Positions 18,854 to 27,132 of a stretch of 64,000 nucleotides of DNA are shown here, one piece after another (the first letter of the stretch is position 1; the number at the start of each line of letters is the position of its first letter). A program made the translations under genes and the position numbers. The stretch is from Heliophilum fasciatum. GTDB lineage: Bacteria > Bacillota > Desulfitobacteriia > Heliobacteriales > Heliobacteriaceae. The notes under the pieces were generated by a model, which searched no databases, was not told where the DNA came from, and saw only the letters and a list, made by a program, of their open reading frames with translations. The stretch is taken from assembly GCF_004341395.1 (NCBI RefSeq), contig NZ_SLXT01000019.1:1-64000 (forward strand), written 5' to 3'.

Positions 18854-18882
18854 ATTATAGCAGTAAGCCAAAACTCCGTCAA
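18854..18882 (-). promoter_or_regulatory. Sigma-A promoter of hpt
   Basis: TTGACG and TATAAT are separated by exactly 17 bases on the minus strand, about 115 bases ahead of the hpt start. Confidence 0.8.
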
Positions 18883-18912
18883 TCGACGCCAAAGAAAAGT
18901 CGAATTTCGCCG

Positions 18913-19608
18913 CTACGGCAAAACCGGTGGTTCCACTGCATGAGTGCCGTCATAGTCGAAAAATTCAACCGTCAGCAGTAAGCGATCATTGGGGGCATTG
19001 CGGCTCGTCGCTTCCACCACCGTTTTGCAGATGACGTTCTTCCAGGGATCGATCCAAAGACGATAGTGAAAATCCTTCCAGAGTACATTCAGCAAGCGGT
19101 TGTGGACTTCCGTTTGATAATCCAAAAGCAAGCATTCGCGGTCACGCACTCTTTCCCGCCCCAGCACGCCCACATTCTGCAGTTCTTGGAAGTCAAAGAT
19201 CGACAAGGGGCTGACTTCGGATAAAAGCAGATCTTGCGGGCCAAAACTGTTTTTCTCCAGTGTGTACCACGTCTTTTTCACCGGATCCCAAAGATAGAAG
19301 ACCGAACCGGCTGTGTAAAACTCCGCCGGTGACTGCAGCATGATCCCCTTGTAATGAAAGCGATCGCCTGAGGCTCGCTCACCGCTGAAACGACTGACCA
19401 CTTCTTCGCGACCGTCAACCTGAATTAAAAAGGTGCTCTCAAAACGAAATGCCGGACTTTGCAGTGTACCTACGACCGCCCGCCGAACCACTGCCGCCGG
19501 GTCCGGCGGATCCCAGCGTTCTTGATACCCGCGGATTGCCAAGACGACTGCGGCTACCATCATCGTCAACGCCACGCCGATCAAGGTGATCAGCCAGTAC
19601 CGTCTCAT
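18913..19608 (-). CDS. Membrane-anchored LolA-like / outer-membrane-carrier-like protein
   Basis: 231 residues with one N-terminal membrane anchor (YWLITLIGVALTMMVAAVVLAI) and an extracytoplasmic domain. That domain alternates beta strands such as FRFESTFLIQVDGREEVVSRF, GDRFHYKGIM and EFYTAGSVFYLWDP. The pattern resembles the LolA/LppX/DUF-type half-barrels found in Firmicute lipid-binding or sporulation-associated proteins, but I cannot name the family. The ATG follows AGGGAAGGGC. It lies upstream of hpt on the same strand, and the hpt promoter lies just after its stop. Confidence 0.6.
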   Translation of the reverse strand: MRRYWLITLIGVALTMMVAAVVLAIRGYQERWDPPDPAAVVRRAVVGTLQSPAFRFESTFLIQVDGREEVVSRFSGERASGDRFHYKGIMLQSPAEFYTAGSVFYLWDPVKKTWYTLEKNSFGPQDLLLSEVSPLSIFDFQELQNVGVLGRERVRDRECLLLDYQTEVHNRLLNVLWKDFHYRLWIDPWKNVICKTVVEATSRNAPNDRLLLTVEFFDYDGTHAVEPPVLP

Positions 19609-19679
19609 GCCCTTCCCTCCCTGCGCTGAGCCGCTCTACTCAGAGCATATTCGGGAGGGAATGTCCAACTTACCAGCTA

Positions 19680-20612
19680 TTATTCGTCATCTTCTTCATG
19701 ACGCCGGTATTCCGAGCGACTCCACCGTTCACCGTCTCGCTCATAGCGGGAACGCTCCCCCTCTTCCCATCGTTCCCGTCCGTCGTGGCCTGAGCCGCTG
19801 CGATCATCGCGATGGCAAGACATGCAATCGGCAATTTTATTATAATCGCTGGTGCGATGCTTGCGGAGCATCTTGGCTTCACTGTGGCAAGAAGTGCAAG
19901 AATAGGTCGAATAATCATTGCCCGGGTGGCATTTCACGCAAGAAACCTGGTGCTCCTTGATCAATGGGTAATACTGGCTGTGATCAAACTTCGCCCCCTG
20001 CCAGGACTCGGTCGTATGACAAGTTGCACAATCATTGCCGGCCGTTTTATGGAGACTGTCGGCCGGGACCTGATGACAATCGATGCAGGCCTTTCCCTGG
20101 GCCAGCTTTTCATGATCGATCTTGGCCCCTTGCCAGGTCTCGGTCGTATGGCAGGCCGCACAATCGTTGCCTGTCGACTTATGCAGTTCATCCTTGGGCA
20201 ACTGGTGACATTCGGTGCACGACATGCCCGCTTCCAGCTTGCTGTGATCAAAAGCGGTCGACTTCTGCCCGTCAGCGCCGCGATGGGCACTGTGACAAGC
20301 CAAGCAATCTTTCTGCTGGTTTTTATCATGGAAAAGCACCATCTCCGGCGACAATGTCTCCGCCATTTGTTCACGGCTGTGACAGTTCGATGTGGTACAG
20401 TTGGTACCCGTCACCGCTTCCCAGGGCTGATGACAATCGATGCAGCCCTTCACCGCATCGGTATGCTCTTGACTTAATTCACCGGGCGAATAAAAAACCT
20501 CCGGCAGCAGTTGCTTTTGCATCGCAAAGGCCGCCGTCGCCATCAACACAAAAAGCATCGAAAGCAAAATTACCTGCTTGGTCATCCGCGATAAGCCTTG
20601 ACTTTTTTCCAC
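19680..20612 (-). CDS. Decahaem c-type cytochrome
   Basis: A 310-residue exported cytochrome c. The N-terminus has a signal or anchor helix (VILLSMLFVLMATAAFAM). Ten haem motifs follow: nine CXXCH (GCIDCH, DCLACH, SCTECH, DCAACH, ACIDCH, DCATCH, SCVKCH, SCTSCH, DCMSCH) and one CX4CH (CTTSNCH). The middle part is a repeat, with DCAACHTTETWQGAKIDH and DCATCHTTESWQGAKFDH almost identical, so internal duplication is likely. The tail after the last haem is highly charged (Arg/Glu/Asp-rich). GTG start with GGGGGTG upstream, three bases after the stop of the membrane protein gene, so the two are coupled. It probably carries electrons outside the membrane; the partner is unknown. Confidence 0.9.
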   Translation of the reverse strand: MEKSQGLSRMTKQVILLSMLFVLMATAAFAMQKQLLPEVFYSPGELSQEHTDAVKGCIDCHQPWEAVTGTNCTTSNCHSREQMAETLSPEMVLFHDKNQQKDCLACHSAHRGADGQKSTAFDHSKLEAGMSCTECHQLPKDELHKSTGNDCAACHTTETWQGAKIDHEKLAQGKACIDCHQVPADSLHKTAGNDCATCHTTESWQGAKFDHSQYYPLIKEHQVSCVKCHPGNDYSTYSCTSCHSEAKMLRKHRTSDYNKIADCMSCHRDDRSGSGHDGRERWEEGERSRYERDGERWSRSEYRRHEEDDE

Positions 20613-20615
20613 CCG

Positions 20616-21185
20616 TTACACCCCCCGGTAATAGAGTGCCGAAACGATATGCAAGAGCAGCAACAGGCCCAGGGTGATGTTCAACGGAATGTGTACCTTC
20701 CGCCATCCGGCCAGGATCTGCTCCCCGGTGATCAACCAGGCCAACGCTTCCTCCTGCTCGGCCGGTGCCAGCCCTTCTTCTTTTAATTCCTTGCGCTCCT
20801 GGGCAATCTTACGCTTGCTATAAAAGTGCAGGTAGTAACCGACGAGGCCACTGAGCATGACCACCAGGAAAAAAACAAAAGTCAGCCACGGTACCAGCGC
20901 AAAGGACCGGCCACCGACGTGGAGGCAGACAAAAAAGTTCCCGGCCATACTTAACACCATGTGCAGATCCAGCCATGTGCCTAATTTACCGGGCAAGGGC
21001 TTCCACAGTTTTTTCACTGAATAACCGAGCGAAGCAAGTACCATCACCGTGCCGAGCCAGCCGGAGAAATACAACAGGTCGTCATAACGGTTGTGCACCA
21101 TCCACCCACCCAGCCGGTAGGCCACGACCCAGACCAGCAAAAACCCGGCTGCCAGCCCCAAGGTACGACCAATCAAACTGCCCAT
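20616..21185 (-). CDS. Cytochrome b-like membrane protein, partner of decahaem cytochrome
   Basis: 189 residues with about five membrane segments: LGLAAGFLLVWVVAYRLGG, LYFSGWLGTVMVLASLGYSV, LHMVLSMAGNFFVCLHVGG, LVPWLTFVFFLVVMLSGLVG and HIPLNITLGLLLLLHIVSAL. Histidines sit in helices (DLHMVLS, CLHVGG, YYLHFYSKR, KVHIPLN, LLHIVSAL) where they could ligate b haems. It most resembles ferric-reductase-like/cytochrome b561-like quinol-side subunits. It is directly upstream of the decahaem cytochrome and probably passes electrons to it (inference). Confidence 0.65.
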   Translation of the reverse strand: MGSLIGRTLGLAAGFLLVWVVAYRLGGWMVHNRYDDLLYFSGWLGTVMVLASLGYSVKKLWKPLPGKLGTWLDLHMVLSMAGNFFVCLHVGGRSFALVPWLTFVFFLVVMLSGLVGYYLHFYSKRKIAQERKELKEEGLAPAEQEEALAWLITGEQILAGWRKVHIPLNITLGLLLLLHIVSALYYRGV

Positions 21186-21284
21186 TAAGGTTCACCTCAC
21201 CTGTATCCACGATACGATAATACCGGAAATTAAAGAAACGGGCCGCCGTACCGGTAGCCCTTGACTGGCTGAAAATCACAGCAT

Positions 21285-21878
21285 CTATTCAAAAAGCAAG
21301 TGGGCAATCGTCAGTACACCGGCAAAGACAAAGATACCGATATGAAGTTTTCGCCAGCTTTTCCCCGACTCCGGCTTTACCGGCACCAGCAGTGCCGCCA
21401 GCGCACCGACCACCATCGTCGTGCCTGCCAAGCCGCCGGCGATCAAGGCCGGCTCCAGTTTTCCTTCGGCCATGTACATCATCACGCCGTGCGCCACCGC
21501 CCCAATAACGGCAATCCCGCCGATCCACTTATGCCAGAGCGGTTTATACCCTTTCCAGCCGACTAGACGGAGGGGCCATTTGACCGCTGCCGCCGCCATC
21601 AGTGCCCCGCTTAACAAGCCGATCGCTTTGGATGCACCCTTGACCGGATTGCGCGGGCGGCCTTCTTTGCCCAGTTCACCGCTTCGCTCTCCATTTTGGA
21701 CCACTTGGCCTTGGCCGTCATAGGACTGGCTCGTCACTTGCTTCTCTTTATAATCATCATCGTCGTCATCATCATCGGCCCAAGCGGGACCTCCGGCGTA
21801 AGCCAAACTGCCAATTCCCAGGCAAAAAGTCAGAAACAAAGCCATCAGTTTGTCGAAACCCCAACGCCGCATGCTCAA
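21285..21878 (-). CDS. Acidic-patch membrane protein with b561-like C-terminal helices
   Basis: 197 residues. A signal peptide (LFLTFCLGIGSLAYAGG) is followed by eight consecutive Asp at residues 35-42, a basic/polar linker, then hydrophobic helices. The helices contain LWHKWIGGIAVIGAVAHGV and KLHIGIFVFAGVLTIAHLLF, with histidines placed as in haem-b four-helix proteins. It resembles the second half of the neighbouring membrane protein (compare KLHIGIFVFAGVLTIAHLL with KVHIPLNITLGLLLLLHIV), so the two may be related subunits. The start may be the TTG at 21878 or the ATG six bases inside. Confidence 0.55.
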   Translation of the reverse strand: MSMRRWGFDKLMALFLTFCLGIGSLAYAGGPAWADDDDDDDDYKEKQVTSQSYDGQGQVVQNGERSGELGKEGRPRNPVKGASKAIGLLSGALMAAAAVKWPLRLVGWKGYKPLWHKWIGGIAVIGAVAHGVMMYMAEGKLEPALIAGGLAGTTMVVGALAALLVPVKPESGKSWRKLHIGIFVFAGVLTIAHLLFE

Positions 21879-21931
21879 TCGTACTCCTCATTCTCTTTGT
21901 TTGTTCCTATCGCTACCTTCAAAGGTTACCG

Positions 21932-23605
21932 TCACACATCGAATCCAGTTGGTTTTTCCTTGCCGTGCTTGCCCATGGGCAAACACACTTGGAACGTAGT
22001 GCCCTCGTTCAAGGTGCTTTCCAAGCCAATCGTTCCTTGATGGGCCGTAACGATCCAGTGGGCGATGGCCAAGCCCAAACCGGTACCGCCGCTTTCTCGC
22101 GATCGCGCTTTATCCACCCGGTAAAACCTTTCAAATACATGGGCTTGCTGCTCCGGCGCAATGCCGATACCCGAATCCTTGACCGTCAATAGGGCGCGCT
22201 CCTGGATGCCTTGTTTTTGCGCCACAAGGTTCACCTGCACCTGGCCACCTTCCGGCGTATACTTGATCGCATTGTCCAGCAGGATATACAAAAGCTGCGT
22301 CAGCCGCTCTTTGTCCCCCCAGAGCATCATCGGTATATGCGCCGGCCCACCGGTTTCATCGGTTGTGTCATTCATTGCCGCATACTCTCTTTCGTCCTGC
22401 ACCGGGCTTCCCCACAGCATCAGTTGAATGCCTGCCTTTTCCGCCGCCGGGCGAAAACGCCGCACCACCTGAGCCACAATGGCCGCCATATCCATCGAAG
22501 CAAATTTCATCGCGCCCGCTTCCGTGTCGGCTCGGGCCAGCGTCAGCAAATCGCTGATCAACCGGGTCATCCGCCCCACTTCATCGCGCAGATCCGCCAG
22601 CACCTGCTGCGAAAACAGGGAAAGCCGGTCCGCTTCTTCCGCTTCCACCACTTCAATGGACGATTGAATCACACTTAAGGGCGTACGCAGTTCATGGGAA
22701 GCATCGGCCACAAAGGCCTTTTGCCGCTGAAAGGCCTCCTTGATCGGCACCATCGCGCGTCCAGCCAGGAAATAGCCCGCCCCTGCAGCCACTGCCAGAA
22801 ATGTCAACCCCGTTGCCGTCAGCACCGCCAACAGCCGCACCAGCACATGCTGATAAAAGCCCACATCTTTACCGGCCAGCACCGTCACGCCCGTTCGATC
22901 ACCATGACGTAGCGGCTGAGCCAGCACCAGCATCTTCACATCGCCTACTTCCGGCCGTTCCAGCGTAATCCAGCGCTCTTCCAGCTGCTTCGGGTGCCAG
23001 TCCGCCAGTTCCGCCAGGAGCATCGATCGCAATTCTGGCAGCGATTCCCGTCCAGCCAGCAATTGACCGTCCGGCCCGATCACATAGGAAAAGCCGCTTG
23101 CCAAGCGCCGCTCCCACTCATGATCGGGCCGCTCCTTGCGGTTATCGCTAAGCACGCGCAGCAACGGCGCACCGTTCAGCCCCTCCGGCTTGCCGCCACG
23201 CCCTTTGCTAGCGCCGTCACCGTTGATCCCGGCGAGTGCCTGCAGCGCATTGCCTATGCCGTCAGCCATCGCTACGCCGGCAGACATCAAACTGCTGCTT
23301 TTGTCTTCATCATCGTCGTTGTTATCGTCTTCGTGTTCATCATCATCATGGTCATCGCCGCCGACATCGCGGGCAGCGCCATTGGCCTCACTACCGCTAC
23401 TGGCCGGCACCGTTACGCGACCGCGAGCTTCCAGCCGGTGAAAAAGCCCTGTTTCCTCCTGAACCATGGTGGTGATTTCCCGCTTTTGATCTTGATAGAT
23501 CATCGAAGAAAGCCAGCCAAAGCTGATCCCGCCGAAAGCCAGTAAAAAAAGCGCCATAAATCCCATATAAAGCAGCGTCAGACGCTTGCGGATCTGCGTA
23601 AACAT
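21932..23605 (-). CDS. Sensor histidine kinase with acidic extracytoplasmic patch
   Basis: A 557-residue OmpR-type sensor kinase. TM1 is at about residues 12-33 and TM2 at about 260-285. The loop between carries a 19-residue acidic run DDHDDDEHEDDNNDDDEDK at residues 84-102, unusual for this family. The H box is FVADASHELRTPLSV. HATPase motifs are LLDNAIKYTPEGG, VKDSGIGI and [16 protein letters not shown]. The ATG follows GGAGG inside the last codons of the response regulator gene, so the pair is coupled. The acidic loop could bind cations or a basic or haem protein (inference). The downstream genes encode the cytochrome set, a plausible target. Confidence 0.9.
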   Translation of the reverse strand: MFTQIRKRLTLLYMGFMALFLLAFGGISFGWLSSMIYQDQKREITTMVQEETGLFHRLEARGRVTVPASSGSEANGAARDVGGDDHDDDEHEDDNNDDDEDKSSSLMSAGVAMADGIGNALQALAGINGDGASKGRGGKPEGLNGAPLLRVLSDNRKERPDHEWERRLASGFSYVIGPDGQLLAGRESLPELRSMLLAELADWHPKQLEERWITLERPEVGDVKMLVLAQPLRHGDRTGVTVLAGKDVGFYQHVLVRLLAVLTATGLTFLAVAAGAGYFLAGRAMVPIKEAFQRQKAFVADASHELRTPLSVIQSSIEVVEAEEADRLSLFSQQVLADLRDEVGRMTRLISDLLTLARADTEAGAMKFASMDMAAIVAQVVRRFRPAAEKAGIQLMLWGSPVQDEREYAAMNDTTDETGGPAHIPMMLWGDKERLTQLLYILLDNAIKYTPEGGQVQVNLVAQKQGIQERALLTVKDSGIGIAPEQQAHVFERFYRVDKARSRESGGTGLGLAIAHWIVTAHQGTIGLESTLNEGTTFQVCLPMGKHGKEKPTGFDV

Positions 23606-23608
23606 CGT

Positions 23609-24280
23609 TTAAGCCTCCAAGCAGTATCCTAATCCTCGCACCGTACGAATCCGCATTTCTCCTTCTACGCTCTCTAACTTTTTACGCAAAAGCCGGACAT
23701 AGGCATCCAGCGCGTTATCGGTTACATCGGCCCCGACACCCCAAACCCGATCCATCAGCAGTTCTCGCGTCATCACTTGACCACGGTTCTGCATGAGCAA
23801 GTCGAGCAATTGAAATTCCCGGGTCGTCAACGTAATCGCTTCGCCGCCGCAAGTCACCACCCGGCGATTGCGATCCAGCGTAAACCCGCCGATCGTCATC
23901 GTATCGTCGACCAGCGGCACCGTACCGCGCCGGTACATGGCTCGCATCCGCGCCGACAGTTCGGCGAACGCAAAAGGCTTGACCAAGTAGTCATCGGCAC
24001 CGGCATCCAAACCGTCCACCCGATCCTCTACGGCATCGCGAGCTGTCAGCATTAAAATCGCACCGCTGTAGCCGTCTTCGCGCAAGCGGCGGCACACACT
24101 GACCCCGTCTTCCCGGGGCATCATCCAGTCCAAGATCAAAATATCATAGCTGCCTTCCAACGCTTGTTCATAGGCCGCTGCCCCGTCTTGCACCCACACC
24201 ACTTTATGGCCTTCCCGCTGGAGCATGTGCACCGTCAATTGGCCCAGCCGGCGATCATCTTCCGCTATCAAAACCTGCAT
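23609..24280 (-). CDS. OmpR-family response regulator
   Basis: A 223-residue two-domain regulator. The receiver domain has IAEDDRRLG, the phosphoacceptor DILILDWMMPREDG and LMLTARDA, then KPFAFAEL with its Lys. The C-terminal winged helix includes LTTREFQLLDLLMQNRGQV and ALDAYVRLLRKKLE. The ATG at 24280 has AGGAGG seven bases upstream; an ATG two codons earlier is too close. First gene of the two-component/cytochrome group. Confidence 0.93.
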   Translation of the reverse strand: MQVLIAEDDRRLGQLTVHMLQREGHKVVWVQDGAAAYEQALEGSYDILILDWMMPREDGVSVCRRLREDGYSGAILMLTARDAVEDRVDGLDAGADDYLVKPFAFAELSARMRAMYRRGTVPLVDDTMTIGGFTLDRNRRVVTCGGEAITLTTREFQLLDLLMQNRGQVMTRELLMDRVWGVGADVTDNALDAYVRLLRKKLESVEGEMRIRTVRGLGYCLEA

Positions 24281-24551
24281 GGTCATTCCTCCTCGTCACA
24301 CGCGCAAAGGGCACCGCATCCTTCCTTAAGTAATTCGCTTTCCTGAAGAACAAATCCTTCAACAAATCCCAGCGTTACCCTCACCATGATCCCTAAAGAA
24401 CGAACGGTGGATAATTACCTCCCTTACCATACAGGACTCATCTGAATTTTTTATGAAAAAAAAGATATAATCGCCTCACGTTACGGAGGGATTATACCTT
24501 TCTTTGTCAGCAGGGATTTTTCAGTCTCCCAATCAAAACGGGCCCTTTCGG

Positions 24552-25388
24552 TTAAAAGGCAGGAACAACAGCTCCCTTATACGTATCTTGTATGAATTGC
24601 TTGACTTCCGGGCTGCGCAGCGCCTTGTCTAACTTTTTGATTTCATCCCGATTCTCATCTCCTTGCCGAACAACAACGATATTCGCATAGGGAGATTCCG
24701 CATTTTCTCGGAACAACGCACTGGCTGGATCGATTTTCGCATCCAAGATGTAATTGGTATTGATCACCGCGCCATTGACATCCGGTAACACTCTGGTCAG
24801 TTGCGGTGCTTCAACTTCGACGAACTTCAATTGTTTTGGGTTATCAATAATGTCACGCGGCGTCGCTTGATAATTGCTAATCCCCGCTTTAAGTTTAAGC
24901 AAGCCCTTGTTCTCTAACAAAACGAGCGCGCGATATTCATTGGAAGGGTTATTGGGAATCGCAATGGTGCTCCCCACTTTGATTTCATCGGCTGATTTTA
25001 TTTTTTGCGAGTAAAAGCCGATCGGTTCAATGTGAACTTTCGTGGCAACAGTGAAATTATAACCCTTTTCTTTGGAAACAGAGTCAAGATAGGGCACGTG
25101 TTGGAAGTAATTAGCGTCGATCTGTTTATCGTTCAACGCCGGATTAAGTTGAGCTTCATCATCCATTACCACAACCTGAAGATCAACACCTTCCGACCTA
25201 AGCTTTGGTTTGATGAACTCCAGGATCTCCGCATGGGGAACAACAGCAGCCCCTACTTTAAGTACTTTTGCCGTAGCGGCCGGCGCTACCGTTGATTGGG
25301 CGCCACCTCCACCGGATTGGGCACAACCGGTCATTAATCCTGCAACCAGAAGCATGCCGGCCAACATCATTGACACAATTTTCTTCAT
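24552..25388 (-). CDS. metQ: Methionine ABC transporter substrate-binding lipoprotein
   Basis: A 278-residue NlpA/MetQ family lipoprotein with lipobox LVAGLMTGCAQ. The body has VGAAVVPHAEILEF, the family segments DANYFQHVPYLDSV and GSTIAIPNNPSNEYRALVLL, and the C-terminal SPEVKQFIQDTYKGAVVPAF. It binds D/L-methionine outside the membrane for MetNI. Good AAAGGAGAGG before the ATG. Last gene of metNIQ. Confidence 0.9.
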   Translation of the reverse strand: MKKIVSMMLAGMLLVAGLMTGCAQSGGGGAQSTVAPAATAKVLKVGAAVVPHAEILEFIKPKLRSEGVDLQVVVMDDEAQLNPALNDKQIDANYFQHVPYLDSVSKEKGYNFTVATKVHIEPIGFYSQKIKSADEIKVGSTIAIPNNPSNEYRALVLLENKGLLKLKAGISNYQATPRDIIDNPKQLKFVEVEAPQLTRVLPDVNGAVINTNYILDAKIDPASALFRENAESPYANIVVVRQGDENRDEIKKLDKALRSPEVKQFIQDTYKGAVVPAF

Positions 25389-25446
25389 CTCTTTACCTCT
25401 CCTTTTCTAATCAATCCGAATTGGATTAAAGGTTTGCCGCATCACA

Positions 25447-26115
25447 TTACCCAAACTGGTGGCGCCGACGATCAATACTGCGGGCAAGCAGATTTCCTCC
25501 CCACTGAAATCCTTGCACAAGCAGAATCAGCGCCACAATCGTGGCGATCATGACATCATCCCGATAGCGCATGTATCCGTAACGAATGGCTAAGCTCCCT
25601 AGCCCACCGGCGCCGATAGCACCGGCGGTAGCTGTAAAGCTGGTGATGGTGATAACCGCCAGTGTCATGCTGCGAATCAGCGAGGCTAACGCTTCGGGAA
25701 TCAAAACTTTGCCGACAATCTCCAGCGGGCTAGCGCCTAACGCAATCGCAGCTTCGATTTTCCCCCGCTCCACTTCTTTGAGTGAGTTTTCGATAAGACG
25801 TGCTACAAATGGCGCTGATCCCACGGCCAAGGGTACGACGGCAGCCGTTGCACCTAATGTCGTTCCCACGATCAACCGCGACAAGGGCAGCAAAACAACG
25901 ATTAAAATAATAAATGGAAAGGATCTTGTTGCGTTGATGACCGTACCCAACGCATTATGGAGATGAGGTAACGGCCATATATGATTCGGCGCTGTAATTA
26001 CCAGAATGATCCCCAACGGAAACCCCAACAGGAAGGCCATCAGGGACGATAAGGTGATCATATACAAAGTCTCGATCGTACCCGTCAACATCAGCGGCAG
26101 TAAATCATCCGGCAA
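25447..26115 (-). CDS. metI: Methionine ABC transporter permease
   Basis: 222 residues with five to six membrane helices and the permease coupling loop EVERGKIEAAIALGASPLEIVGKVLIPEAL (EAA motif). It is the MetI type: MITLSSLMAFLLGFPLG near the start and TAGAIGAGGLGSLAIRYGY before the last helix. The start is TTG with AGGAGGTG seven bases upstream, inside the end of metN; the genes overlap by 11 bases. Confidence 0.92.
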   Translation of the reverse strand: MPDDLLPLMLTGTIETLYMITLSSLMAFLLGFPLGIILVITAPNHIWPLPHLHNALGTVINATRSFPFIILIVVLLPLSRLIVGTTLGATAAVVPLAVGSAPFVARLIENSLKEVERGKIEAAIALGASPLEIVGKVLIPEALASLIRSMTLAVITITSFTATAGAIGAGGLGSLAIRYGYMRYRDDVMIATIVALILLVQGFQWGGNLLARSIDRRRHQFG

Positions 26116-26905
26116 GAGAATTCACCTCCTGATAATCCGCCCTGTTTGTCAGTTGATTTGCCTTTATCGGCTCTTTCTGTTGTCCAAACAACCGCAGGGT
26201 TGCGCTGGAGGGCCGCCGGAAAACGGCTTCCACGGCTCCCGTTTCCACAATGCGCCCCTCTTCCATGACTACCACCTGATGGCAAATGCTCTGCACCACG
26301 TCCATCTCGTGCGTGATCAGCACAATCGTGACACCCATTTGTTGATTAATCTTTTGCAGCAATTCCAGAATCGATTGGGTAGTACGTGGGTCAAGGGCCG
26401 AAGTCGCCTCATCACAAAGCAAAAGGTCCGGATGATTGGCCAAGGCGCGCGCGATACCAACACGCTGTTTTTGCCCACCGCTGAGTTGTGCCGGATAAAC
26501 GTCGGACTTGTCGTCTAAGCCCACCAAAGAAAGTAACGTGGCTACACGCTCTTTAATCTGTTCTCTACTCCAGCCCGCTACTTCCAGGGGGAAGGCAATA
26601 TTGTTCCATACTGTCCGTGAATCAAACAGATTGAATTGTTGAAAGATCATGCCGATTTTTTTCCGTGCCTCACGCAAGGGCTTTCCTTGTAGTCCGGTGA
26701 TGGTTTGTCCGTCGATGACGATCTGACCGGCATCGGGTTCTTCCAGTCGATTCAAACACCGAACTAAGGTGGATTTCCCAGCTCCACTAAAGCCGATGAT
26801 GCCTAAAATGTCCCCTTTTTTCACTTGAAAACTGACATCGCAAATCGCTTTGATCTTGCCGCTCGGTGTGTGGTAGGTTTTACTCAATTGCGTTACTTTC
26901 AGCAT
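26105..26905 (-). CDS. metN: Methionine ABC transporter ATP-binding protein lacking the NIL domain
   Basis: A 266-residue ATPase with Walker A GFSGAGKSTLVRCLN, Q-loop FQQFNLFDSRTVW, signature LSGGQKQRVGIARAL, Walker B LLLCDEATSALDPRT and the switch ITHEMDV. Typical MetN is about 340 residues with a C-terminal NIL/ACT-like domain that lets internal methionine inhibit transport. Here the protein ends shortly after the helical domain, so that regulation is probably absent. ATG with GGGGGATGG upstream. Control probably lies in the attenuated leader at 26932-27044. Confidence 0.92.
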   Translation of the reverse strand: MLKVTQLSKTYHTPSGKIKAICDVSFQVKKGDILGIIGFSGAGKSTLVRCLNRLEEPDAGQIVIDGQTITGLQGKPLREARKKIGMIFQQFNLFDSRTVWNNIAFPLEVAGWSREQIKERVATLLSLVGLDDKSDVYPAQLSGGQKQRVGIARALANHPDLLLCDEATSALDPRTTQSILELLQKINQQMGVTIVLITHEMDVVQSICHQVVVMEEGRIVETGAVEAVFRRPSSATLRLFGQQKEPIKANQLTNRADYQEVNSLAG

Positions 26906-26931
26906 GCTCCATCCCCCTTAGCGGGCCGACG

Positions 26932-26984
26932 AAAAAAAGAGGCTGAGAAAACCGCCTTTCGTACAGGCGATTTTCTCAGCCTCT
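26932..26984 (-). terminator. Attenuator terminator in the metNIQ leader
   Basis: Minus strand CAGAGGCTGAGAAAA...TTTTCTCAGCCTCT, a stem of about 20 bp interrupted only near its tip, then TTTTTTT. It stands between the promoter and metN, so transcription must pass it to reach the genes. Confidence 0.85.
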
Positions 26985-27044
26985 GGTTTTTTCCAGTCAG
27001 CCCTTTTGCACATTGGCACCCGGTCAATGCGTTCAAATCCTATG
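26985..27044 (-). promoter_or_regulatory. Short structured metN leader, unassigned
   Basis: About 60 nt of leader before the terminator. It can form a 7-bp hairpin CGCATTG...CAATGTG around a GC-rich loop (ACCGGGTGC), followed by an A/G-rich tail CAAAAGGGCTGACTGG. It lacks S-box (SAM-I) and T-box core sequences and is too short for either. A small new aptamer, a protein site or only spacer are all possible. Confidence 0.4.
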
Positions 27045-27050
27045 GAAAAC

Positions 27051-27079
27051 ATCTTAGAAGATGCAGGGATATCTGTCAA
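27051..27079 (-). promoter_or_regulatory. Sigma-A promoter of metNIQ
   Basis: Consensus TTGACA, 17 bases, then TAAGAT on the minus strand, about 145 bases ahead of metN. Confidence 0.8.
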
Positions 27080-27132
27080 CCTTTTTTTGCAAATTATAGA
27101 GATACGCCCGTTTCCTTAGATCTTCCTTTCCC

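Noticed and set aside
26985-27044. SAM-I (S-box) or T-box leader for metNIQ
   Set aside because: The leader is only about 60 nt and lacks the conserved core sequences of both classes.
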